From contig NZ_CAMQAZ010000003.1 of the NCBI RefSeq assembly GCF_946998835.1, positions 1 through 64,000 of the forward strand: a DNA stretch of 64,000 nucleotides, given 5' to 3'. Positions within the stretch are counted from its first letter, which is position 1, and each line of letters begins with the position of its first letter. Shown one piece after another: positions 27,198 to 35,273 of this stretch. Made by a program: the position numbers and the translations under genes. The notes under the pieces are model-generated. The model was not told where the DNA came from and did no database searches. It worked only from the letters and a program-made list of their open reading frames with translations. The stretch comes from an uncultured Corynebacterium sp. GTDB taxonomy: Bacteria > Actinomycetota > Actinomycetes > Mycobacteriales > Mycobacteriaceae.

Positions 27198-28133
27198 ATG
27201 ACAACGGTTACTTATTTGGGTCCTGCGGGAACATTCACCGAGCAGGCGCTGTGGGATATGGCGCGTGCCGGAGAAATTGATCCGGCAGGGGAATCCGCAG
27301 TCGAGGCGGTGCCGGTGGATAGCCCTGCGACCGCGCTCGGAGCCGTGCGCCGAGGTGAGGCGGACTTTGCCTGCGTGGCCATCGAAAGCAGCGTGGATGG
27401 TCCGGTCACGCCAACGTTTGATGCCCTGACCGCTGGTCCGGAGCTCCAGGTCTTCCGCGAAACCGAGGTCGGAGTGGTGTTCTCCATCCTGGTTCGCCCC
27501 GGCACAAAGGCGGAGCAGGTACGTACTTTTACAACACATCCGGTAGCGTATCCGCAGGTTAAACAGTGGGTGGATGCCAACCTTCCAGGTGTGGAAGTTC
27601 ACCAGGCCAGCTCTAATGCGGCGGCCGCCCACCAGGTCGCTGAGGGTACCCACGATGCCTGCGCGGCCCCGGCTCGCGCGGGTGAGTTGCTCGGACTGGA
27701 GGCACTGGCCACTGAGGTCGCTGACGTGCGCGGCGCCCGCACTCGTTTCCTGTTGGTGGGGCGCCCCGGCGTGCCGACGCCGCGCACGGGTGCCGACCGC
27801 ACCTCGGTCTCCTTCACGCTGCCGAATCAGCCCGGAACATTGATGCGTGCCATGAATGAGTTTGCAGTGCGGCAGATTAACCTCACTCGCATCGAGTCGC
27901 GCCCAACGCGCGAGCTGTTCGGCCTCTATCGCTTCTATATCGACTGCAATGGTCACGTCGATGACTCGCAGGTTGCCGCTGCGCTCGCAGCACTGCACGA
28001 ATACGCCGAGGATCTGCGTTTTCTGGGATCCTGGCCAGTCGCGGAGGGTGGCCGTCGCAGCATTATGACCCCGCCGCCAGACCTCTCCCAGTCAATCGAA
28101 TGGGTCGACGCACTGAAGGAAGGACGAAGGTAA
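27198..28133 (+). CDS. pheA: Prephenate dehydratase
   Basis: A 311-aa prephenate dehydratase, which makes phenylpyruvate for phenylalanine synthesis. The catalytic domain (~1-190) begins TVTYLGPAGTFTEQAL and holds VAIESSVDGPVTPT and the end signature TRFLLVGRP. A C-terminal ACT domain (~205-285; FTLPNQPGTLMRAMNEF and RIESRPTRELFGLYRFYID) gives phenylalanine feedback control through the ESRP motif. A separate chorismate-mutase domain is absent, as in other actinobacteria. A phosphoglycerate-mutase-like gene follows three bases after the stop, so the two are co-transcribed. Confidence 0.95.
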   Translation: MTTVTYLGPAGTFTEQALWDMARAGEIDPAGESAVEAVPVDSPATALGAVRRGEADFACVAIESSVDGPVTPTFDALTAGPELQVFRETEVGVVFSILVRPGTKAEQVRTFTTHPVAYPQVKQWVDANLPGVEVHQASSNAAAAHQVAEGTHDACAAPARAGELLGLEALATEVADVRGARTRFLLVGRPGVPTPRTGADRTSVSFTLPNQPGTLMRAMNEFAVRQINLTRIESRPTRELFGLYRFYIDCNGHVDDSQVAAALAALHEYAEDLRFLGSWPVAEGGRRSIMTPPPDLSQSIEWVDALKEGRR

Positions 28134-28136
28134 AAC

Positions 28137-28928
28137 ATGACTCCCGCCGCGCCCGAAAACCCAGTTGGACAGCTGCCATTCCTCGACGACCGTCCTGACC
28201 ACCCGGAATCTATCATGCCGGTGGACTCGCAGCGCATTATTTTCATCCGCCACGGTCAGACCACCGGCAACATCAACCGCCGTCTGGACACCGCGCTGCC
28301 GGGCGCACCGCTCACCGACCTCGGCGTGAGGCAGGCACGCAGCCTGGGGCGCCTTTTGCTTCCCGACGTCCACAGAATCGGTGACATCGTCACATCTCAT
28401 GCCCTGCGTGCACGCCAAACTGGCGCGGGTGCGGTCGCAAGCCTGCACCACCTTGGAGAGACTTCCGTTCGTATTCGCCATGAGGATGGTCTCCACGAGA
28501 TTCAGGCCGGTGACCTGGAGGGACGTAACGACCGCGATGCGCACATGGAGTACATGCGCGCCTTTTACCAGTGGCTCAACGGGGAGCTGGAGTACCGCCT
28601 TCCCGGCGGTGACTCCGGGACAGACGTGCTGAATCGCTACCTACCGACGCTACAGCAGCTGCTGGAGCAGGAAGGAGCGACAGGTGGAGCATCCGAGAAG
28701 GACGGCAACAAGGATGTCAAGGATGTTGTCATTGTCAGCCACGGTGCGGCTATCCGACTGATTGGGCAGTACCTGACCGGCGTGGACCCGGAATACGCAC
28801 TGCGACACCGCATCGCGAATACCGAGCGAATTGAGCTGGTTCCGAACGCAGCGACCGTCGACAAGCGTGCTGGCATCGAGCCGGGCACGTGGGATGTGCG
28901 CCGTTGGGGCGACAACGAGTTGCCGTAG
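28137..28928 (+). CDS. Histidine phosphatase (phosphoglycerate mutase-like)
   Basis: A 263-aa member of the histidine phosphatase superfamily. The phospho-His motif is FIRHGQTTGN, followed by LTDLGVRQARSLGRLL, and the second catalytic His in VIVSHGAAIRLIGQYL. ATG 28137 has GAAGG just upstream, inside the end of pheA. The enzyme acts on a small phosphorylated substrate; true glycolytic mutase activity is not implied. Its coupling to pheA is the same order I recall in C. glutamicum, but its link to aromatic amino-acid synthesis is unproven. Confidence 0.87.
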   Translation: MTPAAPENPVGQLPFLDDRPDHPESIMPVDSQRIIFIRHGQTTGNINRRLDTALPGAPLTDLGVRQARSLGRLLLPDVHRIGDIVTSHALRARQTGAGAVASLHHLGETSVRIRHEDGLHEIQAGDLEGRNDRDAHMEYMRAFYQWLNGELEYRLPGGDSGTDVLNRYLPTLQQLLEQEGATGGASEKDGNKDVKDVVIVSHGAAIRLIGQYLTGVDPEYALRHRIANTERIELVPNAATVDKRAGIEPGTWDVRRWGDNELP

Positions 28929-28963
28929 AAGGGGAGCTAGGCGGCGACCGTCACCGCTGGCCG

Positions 28964-29509
28964 TTACTGCTGGCCCTCCTGAATTTCGCGGCGTTTTTGA
29001 GCTGCCAGGCGGAGGCGGTCAGCGCGACGTTTGGATTCCTCCTCATTGATTTCGTTGAGGAGTTCTTCTTCGTCATCATCGATGTTCAGGGCAGCGCGCC
29101 CGATAATGGCTACGGCCGCAGCGGCGATGAAGCCGAACCACGCCTTGTCGATATCGGTGAAAATCATCAGGCCGATAGTGACTAAGACAATTACGCCTGC
29201 AGCAGAGTCAATAATGTTGAGCTGGCGGCCCTTTTTCAGCAGGCTTTGCAGCTCTTGATCGACACTTTGGTGCTGCGCGTTAGCAGGAGTGTTCTGTGAG
29301 CTGTCTGACTCTACCTCAGCGGGAAGATCTGCAAAGAGTGTTTGCAGCTGAGCGCGGGTCTTTGCGACGGCGGCAGCTTCGGTGCGCTTGGAAAACTCAT
29401 TGATATCCAAGTAACCATCAGCGAAATGATTGCCAAGACGCTCCATGGCGGCGTTGCGCTCCCTATCGCCGACTCGGATCTCTGGTGTGTTGCTCGAGTT
29501 GTCGCTCAT
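28964..29509 (-). CDS. DUF1707 domain membrane protein
   Basis: A 181-aa protein starting at ATG 29509; the open frame to 29728 lies over the next gene and is not coding. The N-terminal DUF1707 (SHOCT-like) domain shows RVGDRERNAAMERLGNHFADGYLDINEFSKRTEAA...KTRAQLQTLFADLP. Two hydrophobic segments (IDSAAGVIVLVTIGLMIF and AWFGFIAAAAVAIIGRAAL) follow, then a charged Arg/Glu-rich coiled tail. DUF1707 proteins are common in mycolata and are possibly small regulatory or scaffold proteins at the membrane; function unknown. Confidence 0.82.
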   Translation of the reverse strand: MSDNSSNTPEIRVGDRERNAAMERLGNHFADGYLDINEFSKRTEAAAVAKTRAQLQTLFADLPAEVESDSSQNTPANAQHQSVDQELQSLLKKGRQLNIIDSAAGVIVLVTIGLMIFTDIDKAWFGFIAAAAVAIIGRAALNIDDDEEELLNEINEEESKRRADRLRLAAQKRREIQEGQQ

Positions 29510-29552
29510 AGTTGATAAGGCTACAGGGAAGAAGACGTGAGGGAAGACGAAC

Positions 29553-29897
29553 TCACCCGTAGCCGAGTCGGTCCAGATCTTCTTCTTCGAGACCGAAGTA
29601 ATGCCCGATTTCGTGCAGGAGCGTGACCCGAATCTGTTCCACCAGCTCCTCTTCAGTGTGGCTGATGTGGCAGAGCATGTCGCGGTACAGGCTGATCTGG
29701 TCGGGCGGCCCCCAGTGGGCGCTGTCACGTTCGGTCAGAGGTATGCCCTCGTAGAGTCCCAGTAGCGTGGGCTTGTCGAGGTTGTACGGGTGAACTTGGA
29801 TGATGACCTGATCGAGCTGGTCGAGAAACTGCGTAGGGATACGGTCGATGGCCTCATCGACGAGCGCATCGAAATGCTCCGGGCTCACGTCAACCAT
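29553..29897 (-). CDS. Small zincin-like metallopeptidase family protein
   Basis: A 114-aa protein with an HExxH zinc motif, LLHEIGHYFGLEEEDL, near the C-terminus, and the family start VSPEHFDALVDEAIDRIP. It matches the DUF1025/possible-metallopeptidase family, about 115-130 aa long. Zinc binding through both His and a downstream Glu/Asp is expected; a physiological substrate is unknown. It is 43 bases upstream of the DUF1707 gene on the same strand, and these may share a transcript. Confidence 0.86.
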   Translation of the reverse strand: MVDVSPEHFDALVDEAIDRIPTQFLDQLDQVIIQVHPYNLDKPTLLGLYEGIPLTERDSAHWGPPDQISLYRDMLCHISHTEEELVEQIRVTLLHEIGHYFGLEEEDLDRLGYG

Positions 29898-29962
29898 TTC
29901 TGATGCTGCCTCGCAACCTGTCCTGCTGTTGTACTATCTCGTCGTTTTGCGGCGCGGTCGTT

Positions 29963-31150
29963 CTACTGGCCGGCGCCAGCACTCGCCTCACCCTGCTCCT
30001 CCCGCAGCGGGTTGCGCGGCGGCGGAGCCACTGGCGGCTGACCGTCGATAGTGAAGGACTCGTTGGCATGACCATTGAGGGTGGAGAACCCGCCCTGACC
30101 GTTGTCCTTAATCAGCCAGCAGTTCACACTTCGCGAGCCCGCATTAACTGACTCGGGCGAAAGCGATGTCCAAAACGGCAGCAGCGTGGAGTTGTACAAC
30201 GCGTCATCGCCACCGAGGTAATTCTGCGCCAGAGTTACGCACTGCTCTGCGAGCACATCATTTTGCTCCTGGTCAGTGGGAGCATAGTCACCAAAGTGGT
30301 CGCGCAGATTAACAATGCCGGTTGATTCCATCAGGTGATCCTCGGTGCAGGGCACCTGCTGGATGGAACCGTTTTCATCCAGCGTCACACAGCGGCCGCC
30401 GTCGAATACACGGGACTGATCCTGTCCCGCGGCCGGTCCGGCCATGCGCGCCGTCTTGCCGTCTTCATCGACGACCTGGATGCCGCACAGGAAGGTGCGA
30501 TCGCCCTTTTCCCACTGGCTGGGCGAAGGAATAATCGGCGCCGTAATAAACCGCCCCTGCGGATCGTATTTGCCGTTCAGATATTCCGTCACGGTCTCGC
30601 TACACACACCATTTTGTAGGGCAATCAGGTTCTCTGCGGTCGGGTAAGCGGCTGTTTTAGAGTACTGACCCGAATACTCCTCGTAGTCGGAGAGGTTCAG
30701 CTTCTTTGCCACCTCATAGGCGTGTGGCTGCGAGCAGGGAACGACGCGGAAGTCAGAGACATTCAAATCCGCCGCCAGGTTCCAATTCAGGCAGTCGCCC
30801 GCGGTCGCGCTGGTGAACGCCGTCGTCTCTTTATCGGCGATGCTCGTTGTAGTCGACGAAGTCACGCTTGACGACGTGCCCCCGCCCCCAAGCGGCCCCG
30901 TCGGCGGTTCGATAGCCCCCACTTGCAGAGCGAAAGCCATGCCCGCGGCACCTACCAGCATTGCTGTCGACAGAGCGCGCATCCCCCAACTTCCGCGTGA
31001 AGTGCCGGAAGCGTTGGTGTCGTTAATGGCTGCGGCAGCTGCACCAGCACCGGCCGCTGTGCCAGTATCGGTGCCGGCATCAGTGTCTGTGGCGGCGTTG
31101 TCTGTGGCGGCAGCGTACCCGCAATCCTGGTTCAAATTGTCATCAGCCAT
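29963..31150 (-). CDS. Septum-formation-type (DUF4190-linked) membrane protein
   Basis: A 395-aa protein (start ATG 31150). The N-terminus is Ala/Asp/Thr-rich; a single TM follows (STAMLVGAAGMAFALQVGAI), then a Thr/Ser-rich linker and two similar extracytoplasmic units each with Cys and a WxLxxDLN-type/PCSQPHAYEV pattern (DCLNWNLAA...RVVPCSQPHAYEV and CVTLDENGSIQQVPCTEDHLMEST). This double-unit plan is that of the septum formation protein family of mycolata. A role in cell division or envelope assembly is inferred from the family name. The C-terminus is Pro/Glu-rich. Confidence 0.72.
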   Translation of the reverse strand: MADDNLNQDCGYAAATDNAATDTDAGTDTGTAAGAGAAAAAINDTNASGTSRGSWGMRALSTAMLVGAAGMAFALQVGAIEPPTGPLGGGGTSSSVTSSTTTSIADKETTAFTSATAGDCLNWNLAADLNVSDFRVVPCSQPHAYEVAKKLNLSDYEEYSGQYSKTAAYPTAENLIALQNGVCSETVTEYLNGKYDPQGRFITAPIIPSPSQWEKGDRTFLCGIQVVDEDGKTARMAGPAAGQDQSRVFDGGRCVTLDENGSIQQVPCTEDHLMESTGIVNLRDHFGDYAPTDQEQNDVLAEQCVTLAQNYLGGDDALYNSTLLPFWTSLSPESVNAGSRSVNCWLIKDNGQGGFSTLNGHANESFTIDGQPPVAPPPRNPLREEQGEASAGAGQ

Positions 31151-31320
31151 AGTGTCCCTATTGTGCATCGGTAGCGAGCCTGTGGACAAGGCAACGCGTA
31201 GAAAGCGGCAACGCCCCCATTAGCGTTGCTGCCTTGGCGCCTATGCCCTGCCCGAGTTCGTTCAGAAGCGTTAAGCACTACAATAGTCCGGTATTTGTTC
31301 GCTACCCGAGGACACGATTC

Positions 31321-31971
31321 TTGACCTGGACTGCACTACTCAGCCTGTTGGGCGTCCATATTATTGGTATGGCCTCACCAGGGCCTGACGTTTTCTTAAT
31401 TCTGCGCCTTGCCACCAAATCCCGTAAGCATGCCATCGCGGCAGTTGCGGGCATCAGTACTGGTGCCACTATCTGGATGACGCTTACCGTTTTTGGTTTT
31501 GCAGCCATCATTACTGCAAATCCGCTGTTGATGGGCGTGATTCAGCTCGTCGGTGGTTGTTATCTCATCTACATGGGCATCAGCATGGCCAAGGCGGGCA
31601 TCAGCACCCTCCGCGAACTGCGTGCAGGCGCCACCCCGGCTCTCGGTAGCGAGACTCTGAAATCGCCGAAGGCAACATTCCGCCAGGGCTTTTTCACCAA
31701 TATGTCGAACCCGAAGATTGTTCTCTTCCTCACGGCAGTGCTCTCACAGTTCATTCCCGCAGGCGCATCCGTGGGCACGCTTGTGCTTTGTACGCTGGTG
31801 CTAATCGCCTCCCAAATTGCTTTCTTCCTATTTATCGCGATCGTGGTGTCGACGGATGCCGTCGTGAAGCGAATGGTGCTGGCAGGGCCGTGGATTGACA
31901 CCGTTGCCGGCGTAATCTTCCTCGTCCTCGGCGCGATGCTGGTCGCTTCAGGAGCGGAAGCGGCGCTCTAG
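31321..31971 (+). CDS. LysE family amino-acid exporter
   Basis: A 216-aa LysE/RhtB-type translocator with about six TM segments. The family signature GMASPGPDVFLILRLATKSRK is near the start, and SNPKIVLFLTAVLSQFI in the middle. It likely exports amino acids or homoserine lactone-like compounds. The start is the TTG at 31321 (TWTALLSLLGVHI), with GAGG ten bases upstream; the longer frame from 31234 adds 29 unlike residues. It precedes serS by 46 bases, both on the plus strand. Confidence 0.85.
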   Translation: MTWTALLSLLGVHIIGMASPGPDVFLILRLATKSRKHAIAAVAGISTGATIWMTLTVFGFAAIITANPLLMGVIQLVGGCYLIYMGISMAKAGISTLRELRAGATPALGSETLKSPKATFRQGFFTNMSNPKIVLFLTAVLSQFIPAGASVGTLVLCTLVLIASQIAFFLFIAIVVSTDAVVKRMVLAGPWIDTVAGVIFLVLGAMLVASGAEAAL

Positions 31972-32017
31972 ACCACGCGTACCTGCTTATCGACGTAAAC
32001 CAGGTACTCTAGGTGAC

Positions 32018-33280
32018 GTGATTGATCTCAAATTTCTCCGCGAAAACCCTGAAGTAGCCCGCGAGTCCCAGCGCACCCGTGGTGAGGACCCGGCATTGGT
32101 CGATCAGCTGCTGGAGGCTGACGCTAAGCGCCGTGAGGTTATTGCCTCCACGGACGCGCTGCGTTCGGAGCAGAAGGGCTTCGGTAAGAAGATTGGTCAG
32201 GCGTCGAAGGAAGAGCGTCCGGCCATGCTGGAGAAGGCCAAGGAGCTTTCCGACGCCGTGAAGGCAGCCGAAGCGGAGCAGAAGGAAGCTGAGGCTGAGG
32301 TCGAGCGTCTGCAGTACCTGATTGGCAACATCGTTACCGGTGCGCCTGCAGGTGGCGAAGATGACTTTGTCGTGCTGGAGGAGATTGGCGAGATTCCGCA
32401 GTTCGACTTTGAGCCCAAGGACCACCTGGATCTCGGCGAATCGCTGGGTCTTATTGATATGGAGCGCGGCGTCAAGGTCTCCGGCTCCCGCTTTTACTTC
32501 CTGACCGGCTATGGCGCCATGCTGCAGCTGGCCATGATGAACTTGGCTGCTCAGAAGGCAATCCAGAACGGCTTCCAGCTGATGGTGCCACCGGTGCTGG
32601 TCCGACCGGAGACCATGTCGGGTACTGGCTTCCTCGGTGCGCACTCCGATGAGATCTACTACCTGCAGGAAGATGACCTCTACCTGGTCGGTACCTCGGA
32701 AGTCGCGCTGGCCGGCTACCACTCCAACGAGATTATTGACCTGTCGGAGGGGCCGCGTCGCTACGCGGGTTGGTCCTCCTGTTTCCGTCGTGAAGCGGGC
32801 TCTTACGGTAAGGACACCCGCGGTATTCTGCGCGTGCACCAGTTCGACAAGCTGGAGATGTTCTCCTACTGTCCGCCGGAGCAGGCGGAGGAGGAGCACC
32901 AGAAGCTGCTGAACATGGAGCGCGAGATGCTGGCCGCGGTTGATGTTCCGTACCGCATCATCGATGTTGCTGGTGGTGACCTGGGTGCATCGGCTTCCCG
33001 CAAGTTCGATACCGAGGCGTGGGTGCCGACTCAGAACACTTACCGTGAGTTGACCTCGACTTCGAACTGCACGACTTTCCAGGCTCGTCGTTTGAAGACC
33101 CGCTACCGCGATGCCGACGGCAAGTCGCAGTACTGCGCCACCCTGAATGGCACGCTGGCCACGACGCGTTGGCTGGTCGCCATTCTGGAGAACCACCAGC
33201 AGGCCGATGGTTCTGTGGTGATCCCGGAGGCGCTGCGTCCGTTCATGATGGGCAAGGAAGTTCTCGAGCCGGTTAAGTAG
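32018..33280 (+). CDS. serS: Seryl-tRNA synthetase
   Basis: A 420-aa class II synthetase starting at GTG 32018. The N-terminal long coiled-coil arm (RENPEVARESQRTRGEDPALVDQL ... EAEVERLQYLIGN) binds the tRNA. The catalytic domain has motif 2 FRREAGSYGKDTRGILRVHQF and motif 3 TLNGTLATTRWLVAILENHQ. It charges tRNA-Ser and tRNA-Sec precursors with serine. Length and motifs are normal. Confidence 0.97.
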   Translation: MIDLKFLRENPEVARESQRTRGEDPALVDQLLEADAKRREVIASTDALRSEQKGFGKKIGQASKEERPAMLEKAKELSDAVKAAEAEQKEAEAEVERLQYLIGNIVTGAPAGGEDDFVVLEEIGEIPQFDFEPKDHLDLGESLGLIDMERGVKVSGSRFYFLTGYGAMLQLAMMNLAAQKAIQNGFQLMVPPVLVRPETMSGTGFLGAHSDEIYYLQEDDLYLVGTSEVALAGYHSNEIIDLSEGPRRYAGWSSCFRREAGSYGKDTRGILRVHQFDKLEMFSYCPPEQAEEEHQKLLNMEREMLAAVDVPYRIIDVAGGDLGASASRKFDTEAWVPTQNTYRELTSTSNCTTFQARRLKTRYRDADGKSQYCATLNGTLATTRWLVAILENHQQADGSVVIPEALRPFMMGKEVLEPVK

Positions 33281-33306
33281 GTGTGGCCCCGACACAGCCA
33301 CACATT

Positions 33307-33378
33307 CACTTCACGACACCTATGGCACCTCATGCCAGCTGCGGAGGTGGCATGAGGTGCCATAGGTGTCGTGAAGTG
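33307..33378. repeat. Perfect 31-bp inverted repeat after serS
   Basis: Positions 33307-33337 are the exact reverse complement of 33348-33378, with a 10-nt loop (GCTGCGGAGG). No T-run follows, so it is not a standard intrinsic terminator. Its arms contain nested motifs such as ATGGCACC/GGTGCCAT and GGTGTCGTGAAGTG. It starts 27 bases after the serS stop. Transcribed, it would form an exceptionally stable hairpin. It could stabilise the serS transcript, be a REP/BIME-like element, or be the target of a mobile element. Confidence 0.8.
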
Positions 33379-33417
33379 CCCTAGGGGGGAGCTTCGGCCG
33401 GCTCGGGGGTGGCGGAA

Positions 33418-33487
33418 CTTCGGTCGGCTCCGACCAGCTCCGACCGGCCCTGACCAGCTTTGACTAACTTTGATTGATTCTGTTTGA
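33418..33487. repeat. Decaying 10-nt tandem repeat
   Basis: Seven consecutive 10-nt units derive from CTCCGACCAG: 33428-33437 and 33438-33447 are nearly identical, followed by CCCTGACCAG, CTTTGACTAA, CTTTGATTGA and TTCTGTTTGA, each drifting further. The phase is exact. An even weaker copy (CTTCGGTCGG) precedes. This looks like an old tandem expansion fading in one direction. Confidence 0.7.
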
Positions 33488-33708
33488 AAAATTTTCTATT
33501 TTTTTCGGGCGCGAGTCGTTTAACTGCGCTAAAAAATTAATTGGGGGGATTGAGAAGGTGGAAACACCAGGAAGGTTGATAGTAGAAACACAACCGAAAA
33601 CACAACTAAAAACGCAACCGAACCAGGGGATAGCCTCATTCGAGGCGGTAGAGGTTGTTTGCAACATTCGGGATTACAACAGCTGCGCTGACGTTGCTGC
33701 ACCGTGAT
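33488..33708. other. Intergenic region with a 12-nt tandem repeat (33584-33619)
   Basis: No gene supported. Three 12-nt units, AGAAACACAACC, GAAAACACAACT and AAAAACGCAACC, are at 33584-33619. A 77-codon open frame (33474-33707) runs through it and would encode a TQPKTQLKTQPNQ stretch, but there is no ribosome site and its composition is unlike its neighbours. Confidence 0.5.
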
Positions 33709-34551
33709 TTACGACACCCCAGCTTTCTTCCAGGTAGCCTTCAGTCCGGCTCGGAGGGGAAGGGTGAGGCAGGCGGACGAAGCCACAGCCGAGGTGAAGG
33801 CAACACCAGCTCGCACTAATGCTGGATTGACCTTGGAGTTTTCTTCCGTGAGAACGCCGATCAGCTGAGATGGCGCAATTGTGCTTGCGAGAGTGCCCAG
33901 GGATGCAACTCGCAAAGTGTCTTCACGGTCGCCGTCATTGAGCAAGGAGGCGGCCGAAAGCCCAGCTCCGACGGAAGAAATTGCCAAGGGGAGAAGTAGG
34001 GCGCCCTTTGGTGCAGTTTTCTGAACTGCCTCGCCGTTGTACTTCCACTTTGTGTGGACTTCTGAAGGCAACTGCTTCCAGGACATGGTCAGTGCAAGCC
34101 CGTGTGCAACCGTCATGGCCGCAGGCAGAAGAGCAGTCGCCTGCAGTGCGCGAGTCGGAATTTCAGAGACGACCTCGCCGTCGATATCGTCCGGGCGGAC
34201 GATTCCCAGCTTGATCGCTACCGCAGCCCAATTGATTGACCAGCCAAAACCGAGCAGGTGAGGTTGGAGGATCCGCGGGTCATCCATGTTCCAGAGGGAA
34301 GTGCGACCTTGCTTGGAAAATACCCGAAGCGGTTTGGAGAGGTACCTGCGCAAAACGCTCGGTTCACCAACTTGTTCGGCGACTCGCTCGGCATATTCGG
34401 TCGCCGTTCCCAGCTCTTCGGCCAGGTCCGCGTGGACGTCGTTAAGCTCTTGCAGAAGACTCTCCTGCTCGGAAATGATTGCCTGGCGTTGCGCGTGCGG
34501 CGTGCCGATTTCACGCAGTTTGCGGTCAATGGCGGTGAGGTAGGTGTTCAT
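33709..34551 (-). CDS. HAAS-domain membrane protein (PadR partner)
   Basis: A 280-aa protein. The N-terminal ~75 residues form an HAAS-type helical domain (AIDRKLREIGTPHAQRQAIISEQESLLQEL ... LAEELGTATEYAERVAEQVGEP), common in proteins coupled to PadR regulators. The rest has several weak hydrophobic segments (TALLPAAMTVAHGLALTM, GALLLPLAISSVGAGLSAA, VAFTSAVASSACLTLPL). It overlaps the PadR start/stop by four bases (ATGA), so it is translationally coupled. Probably a membrane sensor or transporter partner; function unknown. Confidence 0.78.
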   Translation of the reverse strand: MNTYLTAIDRKLREIGTPHAQRQAIISEQESLLQELNDVHADLAEELGTATEYAERVAEQVGEPSVLRRYLSKPLRVFSKQGRTSLWNMDDPRILQPHLLGFGWSINWAAVAIKLGIVRPDDIDGEVVSEIPTRALQATALLPAAMTVAHGLALTMSWKQLPSEVHTKWKYNGEAVQKTAPKGALLLPLAISSVGAGLSAASLLNDGDREDTLRVASLGTLASTIAPSQLIGVLTEENSKVNPALVRAGVAFTSAVASSACLTLPLRAGLKATWKKAGVS

Positions 34552-34883
34552 TGGGGCTCCTCGGAAAATAGTGCGGTCATGTCGGCGGATAGGTCGATGA
34601 AGTCCTGATGTAGCTGCGTGAGTGTTTGCTGCCCCTTTTCTGTCAGCGAGTAGTACTTGCGAGGTGGTCCCTTGGGGGACTCCTCCCAGCGATTGCTGAT
34701 CAAGCCGTTGCTGGTCAGCCGCGAGAGTAGGGGGTAGACAGTTCCTGCGGGCGCGCTGAGGTGAGGATAGGCATTGAGCTTTGCGACGAGTGCCGCGCCA
34801 TAGAGCTCTTCGCGAGAAATCAGCTTGAGAATGGCGAGCTCAAGTACCCCTTTCTTCAGTTGCGTTTGTGGGCGTTTGGGCAT
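34548..34883 (-). CDS. PadR family transcriptional regulator
   Basis: A 111-aa winged-helix regulator: KKGVLELAILKLISREELYGAALVAKLNAY, wing SAPAGTVYPLLSRLTSNGLISNRW, and GPPRKYYSLTEKGQQTL, the PadR signature. The start is ATG 34883 (MPKRPQTQ); the longer frame to 34964 adds a stretch upstream of a purine-rich site and is less likely. The gene leads a two-gene operon with the HAAS-domain protein. PadR proteins of this kind repress their own operon and respond to small molecules or antibiotics. Confidence 0.9.
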   Translation of the reverse strand: MPKRPQTQLKKGVLELAILKLISREELYGAALVAKLNAYPHLSAPAGTVYPLLSRLTSNGLISNRWEESPKGPPRKYYSLTEKGQQTLTQLHQDFIDLSADMTALFSEEPQ

Positions 34884-34952
34884 TGCGTTCTGCCTTCTTT
34901 CCAGCGGTATGGAGAGATCTGCTCGAATGGAACCCTGTCCATACCTAGTACC

Positions 34953-34991
34953 TTGTAATGCCAACTATAGGCGCAGTAGTTTGTATTGCCA
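34953..34991 (-). promoter_or_regulatory. Candidate PadR operator repeats
   Basis: Two near-identical 11-nt direct repeats, TTGTAATGCCA (34953-34963) and TTGTATTGCCA (34981-34991), lie 28 bases apart in the upstream region of the padR operon. A role as operator is inferred from position only. Confidence 0.4.
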
Positions 34992-35116
34992 AGTAGTGGT
35001 TGGGTTGTGGATGAAGCGCTGTGTGTAGGACTGTTGAGTCGATTCCTGCTGTGCAATGTGGGGGGAGCGCCTGAAACAGCGCATCTAAAGGCAGCATATT
35101 TAGAACAGTGCAAAAC

Positions 35117-35169
35117 AAAAGAGCGCAAAGAAAAATGAGGGACGATTGCCAAAAGGCAACCGTCCCTCA
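35117..35169 (-). terminator. Terminator of the glp genes
   Basis: A 15-bp hairpin with one mismatch: TGAGGGACG (35136-35144), A, TTGCC, loop AAAA, GGCAA, C, CGTCCCTCA (35161-35169). On the minus strand a T-rich tail (TTTTTCTTTGCG...) follows. It lies ~105 bases past the glpK stop. Confidence 0.8.
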
Positions 35170-35273
35170 TTCCATCGAGTTGGCTCTAACGAGAATTCGC
35201 CAGTCGACGGAGAGCCCATGGACGAAGAGTCCATAAACTTTGACAGCAGCGCTCGGACGTCCGGAAGCGCTTT

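Noticed and set aside
27165..27998. Upstream extension of the amidase open frame
   Set aside because: Runs antisense through pheA; amidase similarity begins at the ATG ending at 27164.
32009..33301. 430-codon frame antisense to serS
   Set aside because: Frame mirror of serS; no family likeness.
33307..33378. Ordinary intrinsic terminator of serS
   Set aside because: Hairpin is too long and perfect and no T-tract follows; listed as a repeat instead.
33474..33707. 77-codon open frame in the serS-padR gap
   Set aside because: Built from tandem repeats, no ribosome site, composition unlike coding DNA here.
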